Shown: in pieces, positions 1 to 7,682 of the stretch
Numbering within the stretch: the stretch's first letter is position 1
How the letters are laid out: each line of letters starts with the position of its first letter
From: JBKPFU01 sp046728975
Lineage (GTDB): Bacteria; Actinomycetota; Thermoleophilia; Gaiellales; Gaiellaceae
Direction of reading: 5' to 3'
NCBI GenBank assembly: GCA_046728975.1
Contig: JBKPFU010000124.1
Coordinates: 1-17,202 of the forward strand
DNA length: 17,202 nucleotides
Position numbers and translations under genes: made by a program
The notes under the pieces: model-generated
The model's database searches: none
Seen by the model: only the letters and a program-made list of their open reading frames with translations
What the model was told of the DNA's origin: nothing

Positions 1-789
1 TGCCATCAGCGCGATCGCGTCCTCCGCCCGCGCTCCGTCCGCGTTCTCGATGAAGTTCGCATGCCTCGGCGAGATCTGCGCGCCGCCGATCCGGTACCCC
101 TTCAGCCCGCAGGCCTCGAGCATCAGGCCCGCCGTGAGGTCGTGCTCCGGGTTCTTGAACACGCTGCCGAAGGTCCGCTTGTTCGTCGGTTGGGCAGCCT
201 TCCGCATGGCCTGGAGCTCGGCGATGGTCGTCTTGATCTCCTCCGCCGGCTTTGGCGTGAGTTTGAACTCGGCCCGGGCGACGACCTGGCCGTGACGAAG
301 GTCCGAGTGGCGATACGTAAGGCCGAGCTCCTCCGGCGTCAGCCAGTGAGCGCCGTCGTCATCGACGACGAGCGCGCGGACGAGGATCGCGGCCCAGTCG
401 CTGCCGTACGCGCCCGCGTTCATCCAGACGCCCCCGCCGATCGTGCCCGGAATCGCGCAGGCGAACTCGAAGCCGCCAAGGCGCGCGGCCCGCGCCCGGT
501 GCAGGCAGACGGCGTTCGCCGCGCCGCCGCCCGCGCTCAGCAGGTCGTCCCGAGCCTCGACGGACGAGAGCTCGCCGCCGAGCCTGAGGACGAGGGCGTC
601 GACGCCCTCGTCGGCAACCAGGAGGTTCGATCCGAGGCCGATGGTCGTCACCGGCAGGCCGCGTTCGCGCGCCCACCCCAGCGCCTCGTGGAGCTCGTCG
701 AGCGACTCGGGACGCGCGAAGGCGCGCGCCGGACCGCCCGCGCCGAGAGTCGTATAGCGACCGAGCGCGACTCCTTCCTCGATCTTCAG
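1..789 (-). CDS. murB: UDP-N-acetylenolpyruvoylglucosamine reductase MurB (3' end cut by window edge)
   Basis: MurB reduces UDP-GlcNAc-enolpyruvate to UDP-MurNAc with NADPH and FAD in the cytoplasm. The frame is open for 263 codons to the left edge. Visible motifs are GRYTTLGAGGPA near the N-terminus, the FAD-binding GLGSNLLV, the flavin-site AIPGTIGGGVWMNAGAYG, and FGSVFKNP, which carries the proton-donor Ser; IGGAQISPRHANFIEN follows. The C-terminal catalytic Glu would lie beyond the edge. No ATG, GTG or TTG precedes the conserved N-terminus. The best start is CTG at 789, which overlaps the murC stop as CTGA and has AGGAGG 7 nt upstream. The next GTG in frame would remove about 45 residues of the fold. 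Identity is sure; the start is inferred. Confidence 0.93.
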   Translation of the reverse strand, partial: MKIEEGVALGRYTTLGAGGPARAFARPESLDELHEALGWARERGLPVTTIGLGSNLLVADEGVDALVLRLGGELSSVEARDDLLSAGGGAANAVCLHRARAARLGGFEFACAIPGTIGGGVWMNAGAYGSDWAAILVRALVVDDDGAHWLTPEELGLTYRHSDLRHGQVVARAEFKLTPKPAEEIKTTIAELQAMRKAAQPTNKRTFGSVFKNPEHDLTAGLMLEACGLKGYRIGGAQISPRHANFIENADGARAEDAIALMA

Positions 790-1979
790 CTGAGCGCCTC
801 CTGGATCAACGGCACGGCGCGGTCGACGTCGCCTGCGCCGAGCGTCAGCACGCGGTCTCCCGGTTGCGCCCGTCGCGCGACGAACCGCGCGCCGTCCTCG
901 ATCGTCGGCGCCCACGCCACGGGTATCCCGGGCCTCGCTTCCGCGACGGCATCGACGATCAGCTTGCCCGTCACACCGGGAACGGGATCTTCGCGCGCGC
1001 GGTAGACGTCGCTGACCGCGACCGCGTCGGCGCTCGCCAGCGCGACTCCGAATTCGTGCGCCAGGTGGCGTGTGCGCGAGTAGAGGTGCGGCTGGAAGAG
1101 GACGAGCACGCGGCCTCCGTCGCGGGCCGCGGCGATGTCGGCCGCGATCTCCGCCGGATGGTGCGCATAGCTGTCGATCAGTGTCACGCCGCCCGCCTCT
1201 CCATGCTGCTCCAGGCGACGACCGACGCCGCGAAACTCGCGGATCGCATCGGCGGCCTCCCGCGGATCGACGCCGGCGAGCTCGACGGCGGCAAGCGCGG
1301 CCGCCGCATTGCGACGGTTGTGCTCGCCCGCGACTCGGAGCTCGCCCGCGAACGGCTCGAGCTCCTGCCCTCGAACGACCTGCGGAACCTGCTCCAACCA
1401 CTCCGCGAACAGCGCCTCCACCTCGGCAAGCGACGCAAACTCGCTGTGGTGGTCCAGGTCGACGTTGGTGACGACGGCGAGTTGGGGACGCAGCGAGGCG
1501 ATCGTGCGATCGGACTCGTCGCCCTCGACGACGAGCCAGCCGCCACCGGCACGGGCGTTGCCTCCGAGCTGCGGCACCTCCGCGCCGATCAGGAAGGACG
1601 GGTCGCCCCCCGCCCGATCGAGGCAGAAGGCGATCATCGCCGCGGTCGTCGTCTTCCCGTGCGCGCCGGCGACCACGATCGAGCGTCGGAATGAAACCAG
1701 TTCGGAGAGAAACTCGGCGCGCGTCTTCGGAGGGTCTGACCCCAAAGGTGTCACGAAAGTGTCACGAAAGGCGGTCGAGACGACCACCTCCCACCCTTCC
1801 GGCGCGCGCGGCTCGGGTGCGATGTCGATCTCGACGCCGTCCAGCTGCCTCATGTACGGCGTCTCGGACCTGTCCCAGCCTCCGACCTGCGCGCCCCATT
1901 CGCGCGCCAGGAACGCGTAGCCGGAGAGGCCGGCTCCGCCGATCCCGACGAACCAGAGCCTGCGACCCTCAAGCGGCAA
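786..1979 (-). CDS. murC: UDP-N-acetylmuramate--L-alanine ligase MurC
   Basis: MurC is the first Mur ligase: it uses ATP to join L-Ala to UDP-MurNAc. The 397-residue product shows the N-terminal Rossmann loop GIGGAGLSG (residues 12-20), the P-loop GAHGKTTT (105-112), the central VVEGDESD and TNVDLDHHSE (171-180), GEHNRRNAAAA (218-228), and the C-terminal DSYAHHPAEI and FQPHLYSR (295-302). It is shorter than the usual 450-480 residues but no motif is missing. It starts at TTG, overlapping the end of murG by 11 nt, with GAGGAG about 10 nt upstream inside murG. It ends where murB begins (CTGA). Confidence 0.96.
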   Translation of the reverse strand: MPLEGRRLWFVGIGGAGLSGYAFLAREWGAQVGGWDRSETPYMRQLDGVEIDIAPEPRAPEGWEVVVSTAFRDTFVTPLGSDPPKTRAEFLSELVSFRRSIVVAGAHGKTTTAAMIAFCLDRAGGDPSFLIGAEVPQLGGNARAGGGWLVVEGDESDRTIASLRPQLAVVTNVDLDHHSEFASLAEVEALFAEWLEQVPQVVRGQELEPFAGELRVAGEHNRRNAAAALAAVELAGVDPREAADAIREFRGVGRRLEQHGEAGGVTLIDSYAHHPAEIAADIAAARDGGRVLVLFQPHLYSRTRHLAHEFGVALASADAVAVSDVYRAREDPVPGVTGKLIVDAVAEARPGIPVAWAPTIEDGARFVARRAQPGDRVLTLGAGDVDRAVPLIQEALS

Positions 1980-3021
1980 GCGCGATCAGCTCCTCCGCGA
2001 TCTCCGCAGCCGCGTTCGGACGGGCTCGCTGCCGCATCTCGCGGCCCATCTCGGAGAGTCGCTCCGGATCATCGAGCAGCGAACGCACCAACTCGGGCAC
2101 GTTCCCGATCTCGAGCTCCGGAACGACTACCGCGCCGCCTTCGAAGTAGCGGGCATTCTTCGTTTGATGGTCGGCGGTCACGTTCGGCGAGGGGACGAGC
2201 ACCGCCGGCTTGCCCGCGGCCGCGATCTCCCAGATGGAGCCGCCCGCGCGCGCGAGGACGAGATCCGAGGCAGCCAGCGCCGCCCCGAAGTCGTCCGTCC
2301 ACGGCAGGAGGCGGTAGTCCGGCCGCGACGGCCTCGGCAGCGACGCGTAGTAGCGCTCGCCGCAAAGGTGCAGCACGGCCGGGCCCGTCGCTGCAAACGC
2401 CTCCAGCGCGATCTCGTTGAGCGCCTGCGCTCCTTGGCTGCCGCCGAAGACGAGCAGGACGCGGCCGTTTGCGGGCAGCTGGAAGCGGGCGCGCGCGTCG
2501 TCGCGAGGCACGGCATTCGCGCGGACCGGCCGCCCGACGACGCGGTACTTCGATCCTTGGCGCCCGCGGACCGGGTACGCGAGAAACACGCGCCGCGCGA
2601 ATGGCGCCGCGAGCCGATTGGCGAGCCCGAGGTGGGCGTCGGCCTCCGTCAACGCCGCGGGTATCCGCTTCCGCCACGCGGCGTACACCATCGGCCCCGC
2701 CACGTAGCCGCCTCCGCCGAGAACCACGTCCGGCCGTCGCCGCTCGAGGATGCGAGCACAGGCGCGCGGCGCTTTGCCCGCGAGGACGGCCGCCCGCACG
2801 AGCGCAGGCGAAGGCCGGCGCGGGAGCCCGCTGATCGGGAACGTGTCGAGCTCGAACCCCGACTCAGGAACGAGCCGCGCTTCGACGCGATCCGGCGACC
2901 CGGCGAACGTCACGTTGACGCCGCGCTCTCGCAGCGCTTCGGCGACGGCGATCGACGGCAGCACGTGACCGGCCGTCCCGCCGGCCGCGATCACGCACGC
3001 GAGCTGTCGCTTCTCCGCCAC
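1969..3021 (-). CDS. murG: UDP-GlcNAc:lipid I GlcNAc transferase MurG
   Basis: MurG adds GlcNAc to lipid I on the inner face of the membrane, giving lipid II. The 350-residue length is typical for this GT28 family. Motifs seen: the N-terminal glycine loop AAGGTAGH (12-19), GGSQGAQALNE in the C-domain, and the UDP-GlcNAc pocket ARAGGSIWEIAAAGKPAVLV followed by DHQTKNA. The GTG at 3021 is chosen because it puts the usual dozen residues before the glycine loop. It has no clear Shine-Dalgarno, and another GTG exists at 2994. With either start the gene begins inside ftsW, overlapping it by about 130-158 nt. Its end overlaps the murC start. Confidence 0.95.
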   Translation of the reverse strand: MAEKRQLACVIAAGGTAGHVLPSIAVAEALRERGVNVTFAGSPDRVEARLVPESGFELDTFPISGLPRRPSPALVRAAVLAGKAPRACARILERRRPDVVLGGGGYVAGPMVYAAWRKRIPAALTEADAHLGLANRLAAPFARRVFLAYPVRGRQGSKYRVVGRPVRANAVPRDDARARFQLPANGRVLLVFGGSQGAQALNEIALEAFAATGPAVLHLCGERYYASLPRPSRPDYRLLPWTDDFGAALAASDLVLARAGGSIWEIAAAGKPAVLVPSPNVTADHQTKNARYFEGGAVVVPELEIGNVPELVRSLLDDPERLSEMGREMRQRARPNAAAEIAEELIALAA

Positions 3022-4099
3022 GATCGACGGCGATGTTAAGGAGGATTCCGACGGCGGCGAGCGCGACGACCAGGCTCGAGCCGCCGTAGGAGACGAACGG
3101 CAGCGGAATTCCGGTCAGCGGCGCGAGACCCATCACGGCGGCGAGGTTGATCGCCGCCTGGCCGCAGACGAGCAGCGTCAGCCCGGCCGCCAGCCTCTTC
3201 CCGAAGGGGTCGCGGCACCGCAGCGCGACCCGCAGGCCGGCGTACGCGAACGCCGCATACGCGCCGATCACGAGCGCGGCGCCGACGAGCCCGAGCTCCT
3301 CGCCGATGATCGCGAAGATCATGTCCGTGTGGGCCTCCGGGAGGTAGTTCGCCTTCTGGACGCTCTGGCCGAGGCCGACGCCGAAGATGCCGCCGGAGCC
3401 GATCCCGATCATCGCCTGCACGGTCTGAAACCCCGCTCCCTGCGCGTCGTGCCAGGGGTGCAGGAAGCTGAAGATGCGCGCGCGGCGGTACGGCTCGAAC
3501 CAGATTGCCGCAAGTCCTGCGGCCGTGGCGAGCGAGACGCCGCCCGCGAGCGTGCGCACGGGCGACCCGGCGACCAGCAGCATTCCCGCCAGCATGATCA
3601 TGATCGCGATCGCGGTGCCCAGATCCGGTTCGGCGAGCAGCAGGCCGCAGAAGACGACGGTGACAACGCCGATCGGCTTCCAGAGCTCGGCAAGCGTGGA
3701 CGGCGGTGGCTTTCGCGCAAGGTAGGCGGCGGCCCAGAGTGCGAGGGCGAGCTTCGCGAGCTCTGACGGCTGGAACACGGCGGGGCCGAACGAGATCCAG
3801 CGCCGCGCGCCGTTCACGGCCTCACCCAGCGCCAGCACTGCGAGCAGCAGCACGAGGCTGATGCCCAGGAGGGCAGTTGCCACGCCTCGCAGCACCCGGA
3901 ACGGAGTCCGGTAGGCCAGGAAGAGCAGCAGGAGACCGAGCGCCGCGTAGACGACCTGGCGCTTGAGGTAGAAGGCCGGGTCGCCGTTCGACAGCGCGGC
4001 CGCGGCCGACGTCGCGCTGTAGACCATCACGAGGCCAAACGCGACCAGGCCAAAGGTGACCAGTAGCAAGAGCCTGGCCTCGAATTGCCCTTTTCTCAC
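2864..4099 (-). CDS. ftsW: SEDS-family septal peptidoglycan polymerase FtsW
   Basis: FtsW is a multispanning membrane glycosyltransferase that polymerises lipid II at the septum with its partner FtsI. About ten hydrophobic segments are visible. SEDS hallmarks are NGARRWI, QPSELAK, EPDLGT, LPEAHTDMIF (whose Asp aligns with the proposed catalytic residue) and GIPLPFVSYGGSS in the last loop. The GTG start overlaps the murD stop as GTGA. The SEDS core ends near residue 358. The frame then stays open for about 53 more residues, 21 of them Arg, entirely inside the murG reading region, before TGA. As no earlier stop exists, this tail must be translated unless the sequence contains an error. Long cytoplasmic FtsW tails are known in actinobacteria. 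Confidence 0.95.
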   Translation of the reverse strand: MRKGQFEARLLLLVTFGLVAFGLVMVYSATSAAAALSNGDPAFYLKRQVVYAALGLLLLFLAYRTPFRVLRGVATALLGISLVLLLAVLALGEAVNGARRWISFGPAVFQPSELAKLALALWAAAYLARKPPPSTLAELWKPIGVVTVVFCGLLLAEPDLGTAIAIMIMLAGMLLVAGSPVRTLAGGVSLATAAGLAAIWFEPYRRARIFSFLHPWHDAQGAGFQTVQAMIGIGSGGIFGVGLGQSVQKANYLPEAHTDMIFAIIGEELGLVGAALVIGAYAAFAYAGLRVALRCRDPFGKRLAAGLTLLVCGQAAINLAAVMGLAPLTGIPLPFVSYGGSSLVVALAAVGILLNIAVDRGGEATARVRDRGRRDGRSRAAVDRRRRSAARARRQRDVRRVAGSRRSAARS

Positions 4100-5277
4100 A
4101 TGGCCAAGTTCTCTACGAGGAGGCGGAACTCCTCGCCGCGGTGCTCGAAGTCTCGGAACTGGTCGTAGCTCGCGCAGGCCGGCGAGAGCAGCACGACGTC
4201 GCCCGGCTCGACCCTGATCTCACGGAGAGCCGTAGCGAGGTCGCCGGAGCGAACGGCCGTGGGGATCGCCGCGGCGAGCACATCCGCCGTCTCGCCGATC
4301 AGGTGGATCGATTTCACGTTCGACCCGATCGCGGCTGCAAGCGGCGCGAAGTCCTCGCCCTTGTGAGAGCCACCGAGGATCAAGTGAAGAGGCTCGTTCT
4401 CATACGCGGCGAGCGCGCGCAGCGCCGCTGCGACGTTCGTCGCCTTCGAGTCGTTCACGTAGCGCACACCGCCGATCTCCGCGACGAGCTCGAGGCGGTG
4501 CGGAACGCCGGGGAACTCGCGCAGCCCGCGGGCGATCGTCTCGTCGCCGGCGCCGGCAGCACGCGCGGCGGCCGTCGCCGCGGCCGCGTTCTCGCGGTTG
4601 TGCGCGCCGCGCAGCGCAGGCTCGGCCGGCAGGGGATCCGCGGACGAGAACTCGACGATGTCTGCTTCCGTGGCAACAGTGAATCCTCGCGGCACGACGG
4701 CCGTGTTATCGGCCGTCTGGTTTTCGAAAACCCGCAGCTTCGCCTCGCGGTAGCTCTCGAACGACCCGTGGCGGTCGAGGTGGTCGGCCTCGAGGTTCAG
4801 CAGGACGGCGATGCGCGGCCGGAACTCGTGCACGTCCTCGAGCTGGAAGCTGGAGACCTCGACGACGATCCACCGCCCCGGCTCGATCTTGCCGTCCAGC
4901 TCCGTCAGCGCGCGGCCGACGTTGCCGGCCACAGGCACGCCGAGCATGAAGCCGAGCCACTCCGCCGTGGTCGTCTTGCCGTTCGTGCCGGTGACGGCGA
5001 TCAGCGGGTTGTCAGGCAGCAGCCGGTACCCCAGCTCGAGCTCGCTCCAGATCGGGATCCCGCGCGCGCGGGCGGCGGCGACGAGCGGAGCCTGTCCGGG
5101 AACCCCAGGGCTCTTGACGACGAGGCCTACGCCGTCGAGCTGCGATTCGTCCTCGTCGTTGCCGAGCTCGCGGTCGGCGCCGAGCACCGCGACCCTGCGA
5201 CACTCGAGCGCGGCAACGGCCGCCTTGCCCGACCGCGCGAGCCCCAGTACGAGCACCCGTTCGGGGAGCTCGTTCAG
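4096..5277 (-). CDS. murD: UDP-MurNAc-L-Ala--D-glutamate ligase MurD
   Basis: MurD adds D-Glu to UDP-MurNAc-L-Ala using ATP. Motifs in order: N-terminal VLVLGLARSGKAA, KSPGVPGQ, P-loop VTGTNGKTTT, GNVGRAL, VEVSSFQLE, LNLEADHLDRHG, GAHNRENAAAA, YVNDSKATN, LILGGSHKGEDF and LLSPACASYDQF, a complete set. The start is uncertain. The CTG at 5277 overlaps the mraY stop as CTGA and would give an N-terminus LNELPERVLVLG of normal MurD shape (393 aa). A GTG at 5256 would give 386 aa, starting right at the first beta strand. An in-frame ATG at 5376 lies 100 nt inside mraY and would add 33 unrelated residues. None has a strong Shine-Dalgarno. The stop overlaps ftsW (GTGA). Confidence 0.94.
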   Translation of the reverse strand: MNELPERVLVLGLARSGKAAVAALECRRVAVLGADRELGNDEDESQLDGVGLVVKSPGVPGQAPLVAAARARGIPIWSELELGYRLLPDNPLIAVTGTNGKTTTAEWLGFMLGVPVAGNVGRALTELDGKIEPGRWIVVEVSSFQLEDVHEFRPRIAVLLNLEADHLDRHGSFESYREAKLRVFENQTADNTAVVPRGFTVATEADIVEFSSADPLPAEPALRGAHNRENAAAATAAARAAGAGDETIARGLREFPGVPHRLELVAEIGGVRYVNDSKATNVAAALRALAAYENEPLHLILGGSHKGEDFAPLAAAIGSNVKSIHLIGETADVLAAAIPTAVRSGDLATALREIRVEPGDVVLLSPACASYDQFRDFEHRGEEFRLLVENLAM

Positions 5278-6281
5278 CGGAAGCCGCTGAAGTAGCGGTA
5301 GTAAAGGGCAAAGCCGGCCGAGCAGAGGATTCCGGTCAGGATCCAGAAGCGGACCATGATCTTCGTCTCCGACCATGCCTTCATCTCGAAGTGGTAGTGG
5401 ATCGGAGTCATCAGGAACGGGCGGCGTTGATCCATGTACTTGAACGAGAAGACCTGGATGATCACCGACAGCGCTTCGATGGCGAAGATCCCGCCGATCA
5501 GGAGCAGCAGGAAGATCGTCTGCGTCATGATCGCGAACCCGGCCAGCGCGCCGCCGATTGCCATCGATCCCGTGTCGCCCATGAAGACCTCAGCCGGGAA
5601 CGCGTTGTACCAGAGGAATCCGATCAGGGCCCCGATCAGCGCGGCGCCCACGATCGCCAGGTCGAGCTTCGTCTCGAAGCGGTCCCCGGGCGGCCCCGAG
5701 CGGATCCAGGCGATCACGTTCATGGCGGTGAAGGTGAACATTGCGATCACCCCCGTACCTGCCGCGAGGCCGTCCAGCCCGTCCGTGAGATTGACGCCGT
5801 TCGCGGTGCCGGCGATCACGAGGAACAGCAGGCCGTACCAGGCATAAGAAAGCTCGACGTCGCCGATCGCAGGGATGTACACCGCGGTCGGCAGGTGCTG
5901 GTGGTCGGCGGCGATGCCGACGCCGACCGTGATCAACGCGAGCAGGACGAGCTTCCACCGCCCCGACAAGCCGAGCGAGCGGCGGTGGCGCAGCTTGATG
6001 AAATCGTCCAAGAACCCGACCGCGCCGCAGCCCAGAGTGGTGAAGAGCACGGTCAGCGCCGGCACGGTGTACTTGCCGACGATCGCGTAGGCCACGGTCG
6101 CGGCCGCGAGCATGAGCAGCCCGCCCATGATCGGCGTGCCCTGCTTGGTCACGTGCCCGGTCGGCAACTCCTCGCGGATGAACTGGCCGATCTCCTTGCG
6201 CCGCAGGAAGGCGATGAAGCGTGGGCCGATCGCGAGCGAGAGCAGCATCGCCACGAGGCCCGCGATGATGACGCGGACCAT
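5274..6281 (-). CDS. mraY: Phospho-MurNAc-pentapeptide transferase MraY
   Basis: MraY moves phospho-MurNAc-pentapeptide to undecaprenyl phosphate, making lipid I. It is an integral membrane protein of about ten segments; 335 residues is a normal length. The family signatures are present: GTPIMGG (48-54), LDDFIKL with the Asp pair D92/D93, NLTDGLDG (164-171), FMGDTGS with D236, and the C-terminal PIHYHFE (293-299). In the last motif the middle His of the usual HHH is Tyr. The ATG start lies 2 nt from the end of the palindromic element at 6283-6449, so the G-rich stretch upstream of the start (a weak ribosome site) is part of that hairpin. The stop overlaps a CTG codon in murD. Confidence 0.96.
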   Translation of the reverse strand: MVRVIIAGLVAMLLSLAIGPRFIAFLRRKEIGQFIREELPTGHVTKQGTPIMGGLLMLAAATVAYAIVGKYTVPALTVLFTTLGCGAVGFLDDFIKLRHRRSLGLSGRWKLVLLALITVGVGIAADHQHLPTAVYIPAIGDVELSYAWYGLLFLVIAGTANGVNLTDGLDGLAAGTGVIAMFTFTAMNVIAWIRSGPPGDRFETKLDLAIVGAALIGALIGFLWYNAFPAEVFMGDTGSMAIGGALAGFAIMTQTIFLLLLIGGIFAIEALSVIIQVFSFKYMDQRRPFLMTPIHYHFEMKAWSETKIMVRFWILTGILCSAGFALYYRYFSGFR

Positions 6282-6282
6282 T

Positions 6283-6449
6283 AGTGCCCCGCCCGGTGAC
6301 GTTGGCGAGCTTTTCGCGCGCGAAAACCAAGCCAGGCAAGGACGCAGGGAGCGCCCGTATCGAAACCAGATACGGGCGCGACCGAGGACGCAGCTTGGCG
6401 CGGGTTTGCAGCCGCCGAAAAGCCGTAGGGCGTTGCCGGGCGGGGCACT
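6283..6449. repeat. Large imperfect palindrome filling the murF-mraY gap
   Basis: The two ends are a perfect 14-bp inverted repeat, AGTGCCCCGCCCGG (6283-6296) against 6436-6449, with three further pairs after two wobbles. The centre is a perfect 11-bp stem, GCGCCCGTATC (6351-6361) against 6369-6379, with a 7-nt loop. Between them the arms share GCTTTTCG, AAACC and GCCA blocks in mirrored order, so each arm is about 80 nt. A 16-bp perfect palindrome TTTTCGCGCGCGAAAA sits at 6311-6326. The element begins right after the murF stop and ends 2 nt before mraY. It may be a REP/MITE-like mobile palindrome, an attenuator or an RNA processing site; the sequence does not decide. No T-run follows the stem on the minus strand. 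Confidence 0.8.
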
Positions 6450-7682
6450 TTAGGCGTTGACCGTCGCCAGCGCTTCCGCCACAGCCTCGAGACCCACCGC
6501 ACGCGACGCCTTGACGAGCACGCAGTCACCGGGCCGCACGACCTCGTCGAGCTCGCGCAGCGCCTCGTGCACGTTCGGCACCCAGCGGGACGGAACGCCC
6601 GCCGCGCCTTCGACGTAGCCCCGCGCGAGCTCGCCGACCGCCAGCAGTTCCTGGACGCCGAGCTCGGCTGCCGCCTCGCCCACCTCGCGGTGGTAGCCGG
6701 GCGCGGTGCGGCCGAGCTCGGCCATATCGCCGAGGATCGCCACCGGCCTGCGGCCAGCCGCGTGCGCGATGAGGTAGGCGAGCCCAGCCCGCATCGAAAC
6801 GGGGTTCGCGTTGTAGGCGTCGTTGATCAGCAGCCCTCCTCCCGGCAGCTCTCGCTCCTCCCCGCGCCACTTCGAGAAGTCGACGTCGACCGAGGGCGGC
6901 CTCGGCAAGCCGAGCGCGTCGAGCGCGGCGAGCGCGGCCGCCGCATTAGCCGCCTGATGCTTGGCGGTGAAGTTGAAGCTGACGCCGCCGACCAGCGTGC
7001 GGCCGTCCTGCGACTGCGCCTCGGGTTCCGTCAACCGCACCACGTCGATGTCGTCCCGATCCACCGGGAACTCGGCCGGGAGGATCGCCGTCCCGCCGGC
7101 CGGCAGCGCCGCGACGAGCTCGCCCTTGGCGCGAACGACACCTTCGATCGAGTCGACCAGCTCGAGGTGAACCGGGCCCACGTTCGTGATCACGCCGATC
7201 TCGGGCCGGGCGATCCCGCAGAGCTCGGCGATCTGCCCGAACCCGCGCATCGCCAACTCCAGGATGCAGACCTCCGTGTCCGGCTCGAGACGGCAGAGCG
7301 TGAGTGGGACGCCGATCTCGTTGTTGAAGCTCGCCTCGGCCGCAATCGTCCGTGCCGAGGGAGCGCAGAGCGCGGCGAGAATGTCCTTGGTCGAGGTCTT
7401 CCCCATCGAGCCGGTGATCCCGACCACGCGAGCGGTAGAGCTGTCCCGAACCGCGCGGCCGAGTGCAGCCATGGCGGCAAACGCGTCGTCCGGAACCAGC
7501 GTTGCTGCAGCGCCCCGAGCGAAGGCGTGCTTGCGGAAGTCGCGACCGGAACCGATTCCGACGAAGAGATCGCCCTCGGCAATCCGGCGCGAGTCGACCT
7601 GGACGCCCGTCACCTCGTCGGCCCAGGGCGCCGCTTCCAGCTCGCCGAGACCCTTCAGCTCCTCCAACGGGAGCGGGATCAC
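6450..7682 (-). CDS. murF: UDP-MurNAc-tripeptide--D-Ala-D-Ala ligase MurF
   Basis: MurF adds D-Ala-D-Ala to finish the UDP-MurNAc-pentapeptide. The 410-residue product has the N-terminal VTGVQVDSRRIAEGDLFVGI (25-43), the P-loop GITGSMGKTSTK (88-99), EASFNNEIGVPLTL, ELAMRGFGQI, ITNVGPVHLE (165-174), RAKGEL whose Lys corresponds to the carbamylated residue of Mur ligases, and C-terminal LINDAYNANPVSM and LGDMAELG. The GTG at 7682 is chosen because it overlaps the murE stop as GTGA and the family-like N-terminus begins there. The frame is open further upstream, but that part lies within murE and is low-complexity. Downstream comes the palindrome, not an overlap. Confidence 0.95.
   Translation of the reverse strand: MIPLPLEELKGLGELEAAPWADEVTGVQVDSRRIAEGDLFVGIGSGRDFRKHAFARGAAATLVPDDAFAAMAALGRAVRDSSTARVVGITGSMGKTSTKDILAALCAPSARTIAAEASFNNEIGVPLTLCRLEPDTEVCILELAMRGFGQIAELCGIARPEIGVITNVGPVHLELVDSIEGVVRAKGELVAALPAGGTAILPAEFPVDRDDIDVVRLTEPEAQSQDGRTLVGGVSFNFTAKHQAANAAAALAALDALGLPRPPSVDVDFSKWRGEERELPGGGLLINDAYNANPVSMRAGLAYLIAHAAGRRPVAILGDMAELGRTAPGYHREVGEAAAELGVQELLAVGELARGYVEGAAGVPSRWVPNVHEALRELDEVVRPGDCVLVKASRAVGLEAVAEALATVNA

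Noticed and set aside
5278..5376. ATG-initiated N-terminal extension of MurD
   Set aside because: These 33 residues overlap the MraY C-terminus, are Leu/Pro-rich and unlike any MurD N-terminus.
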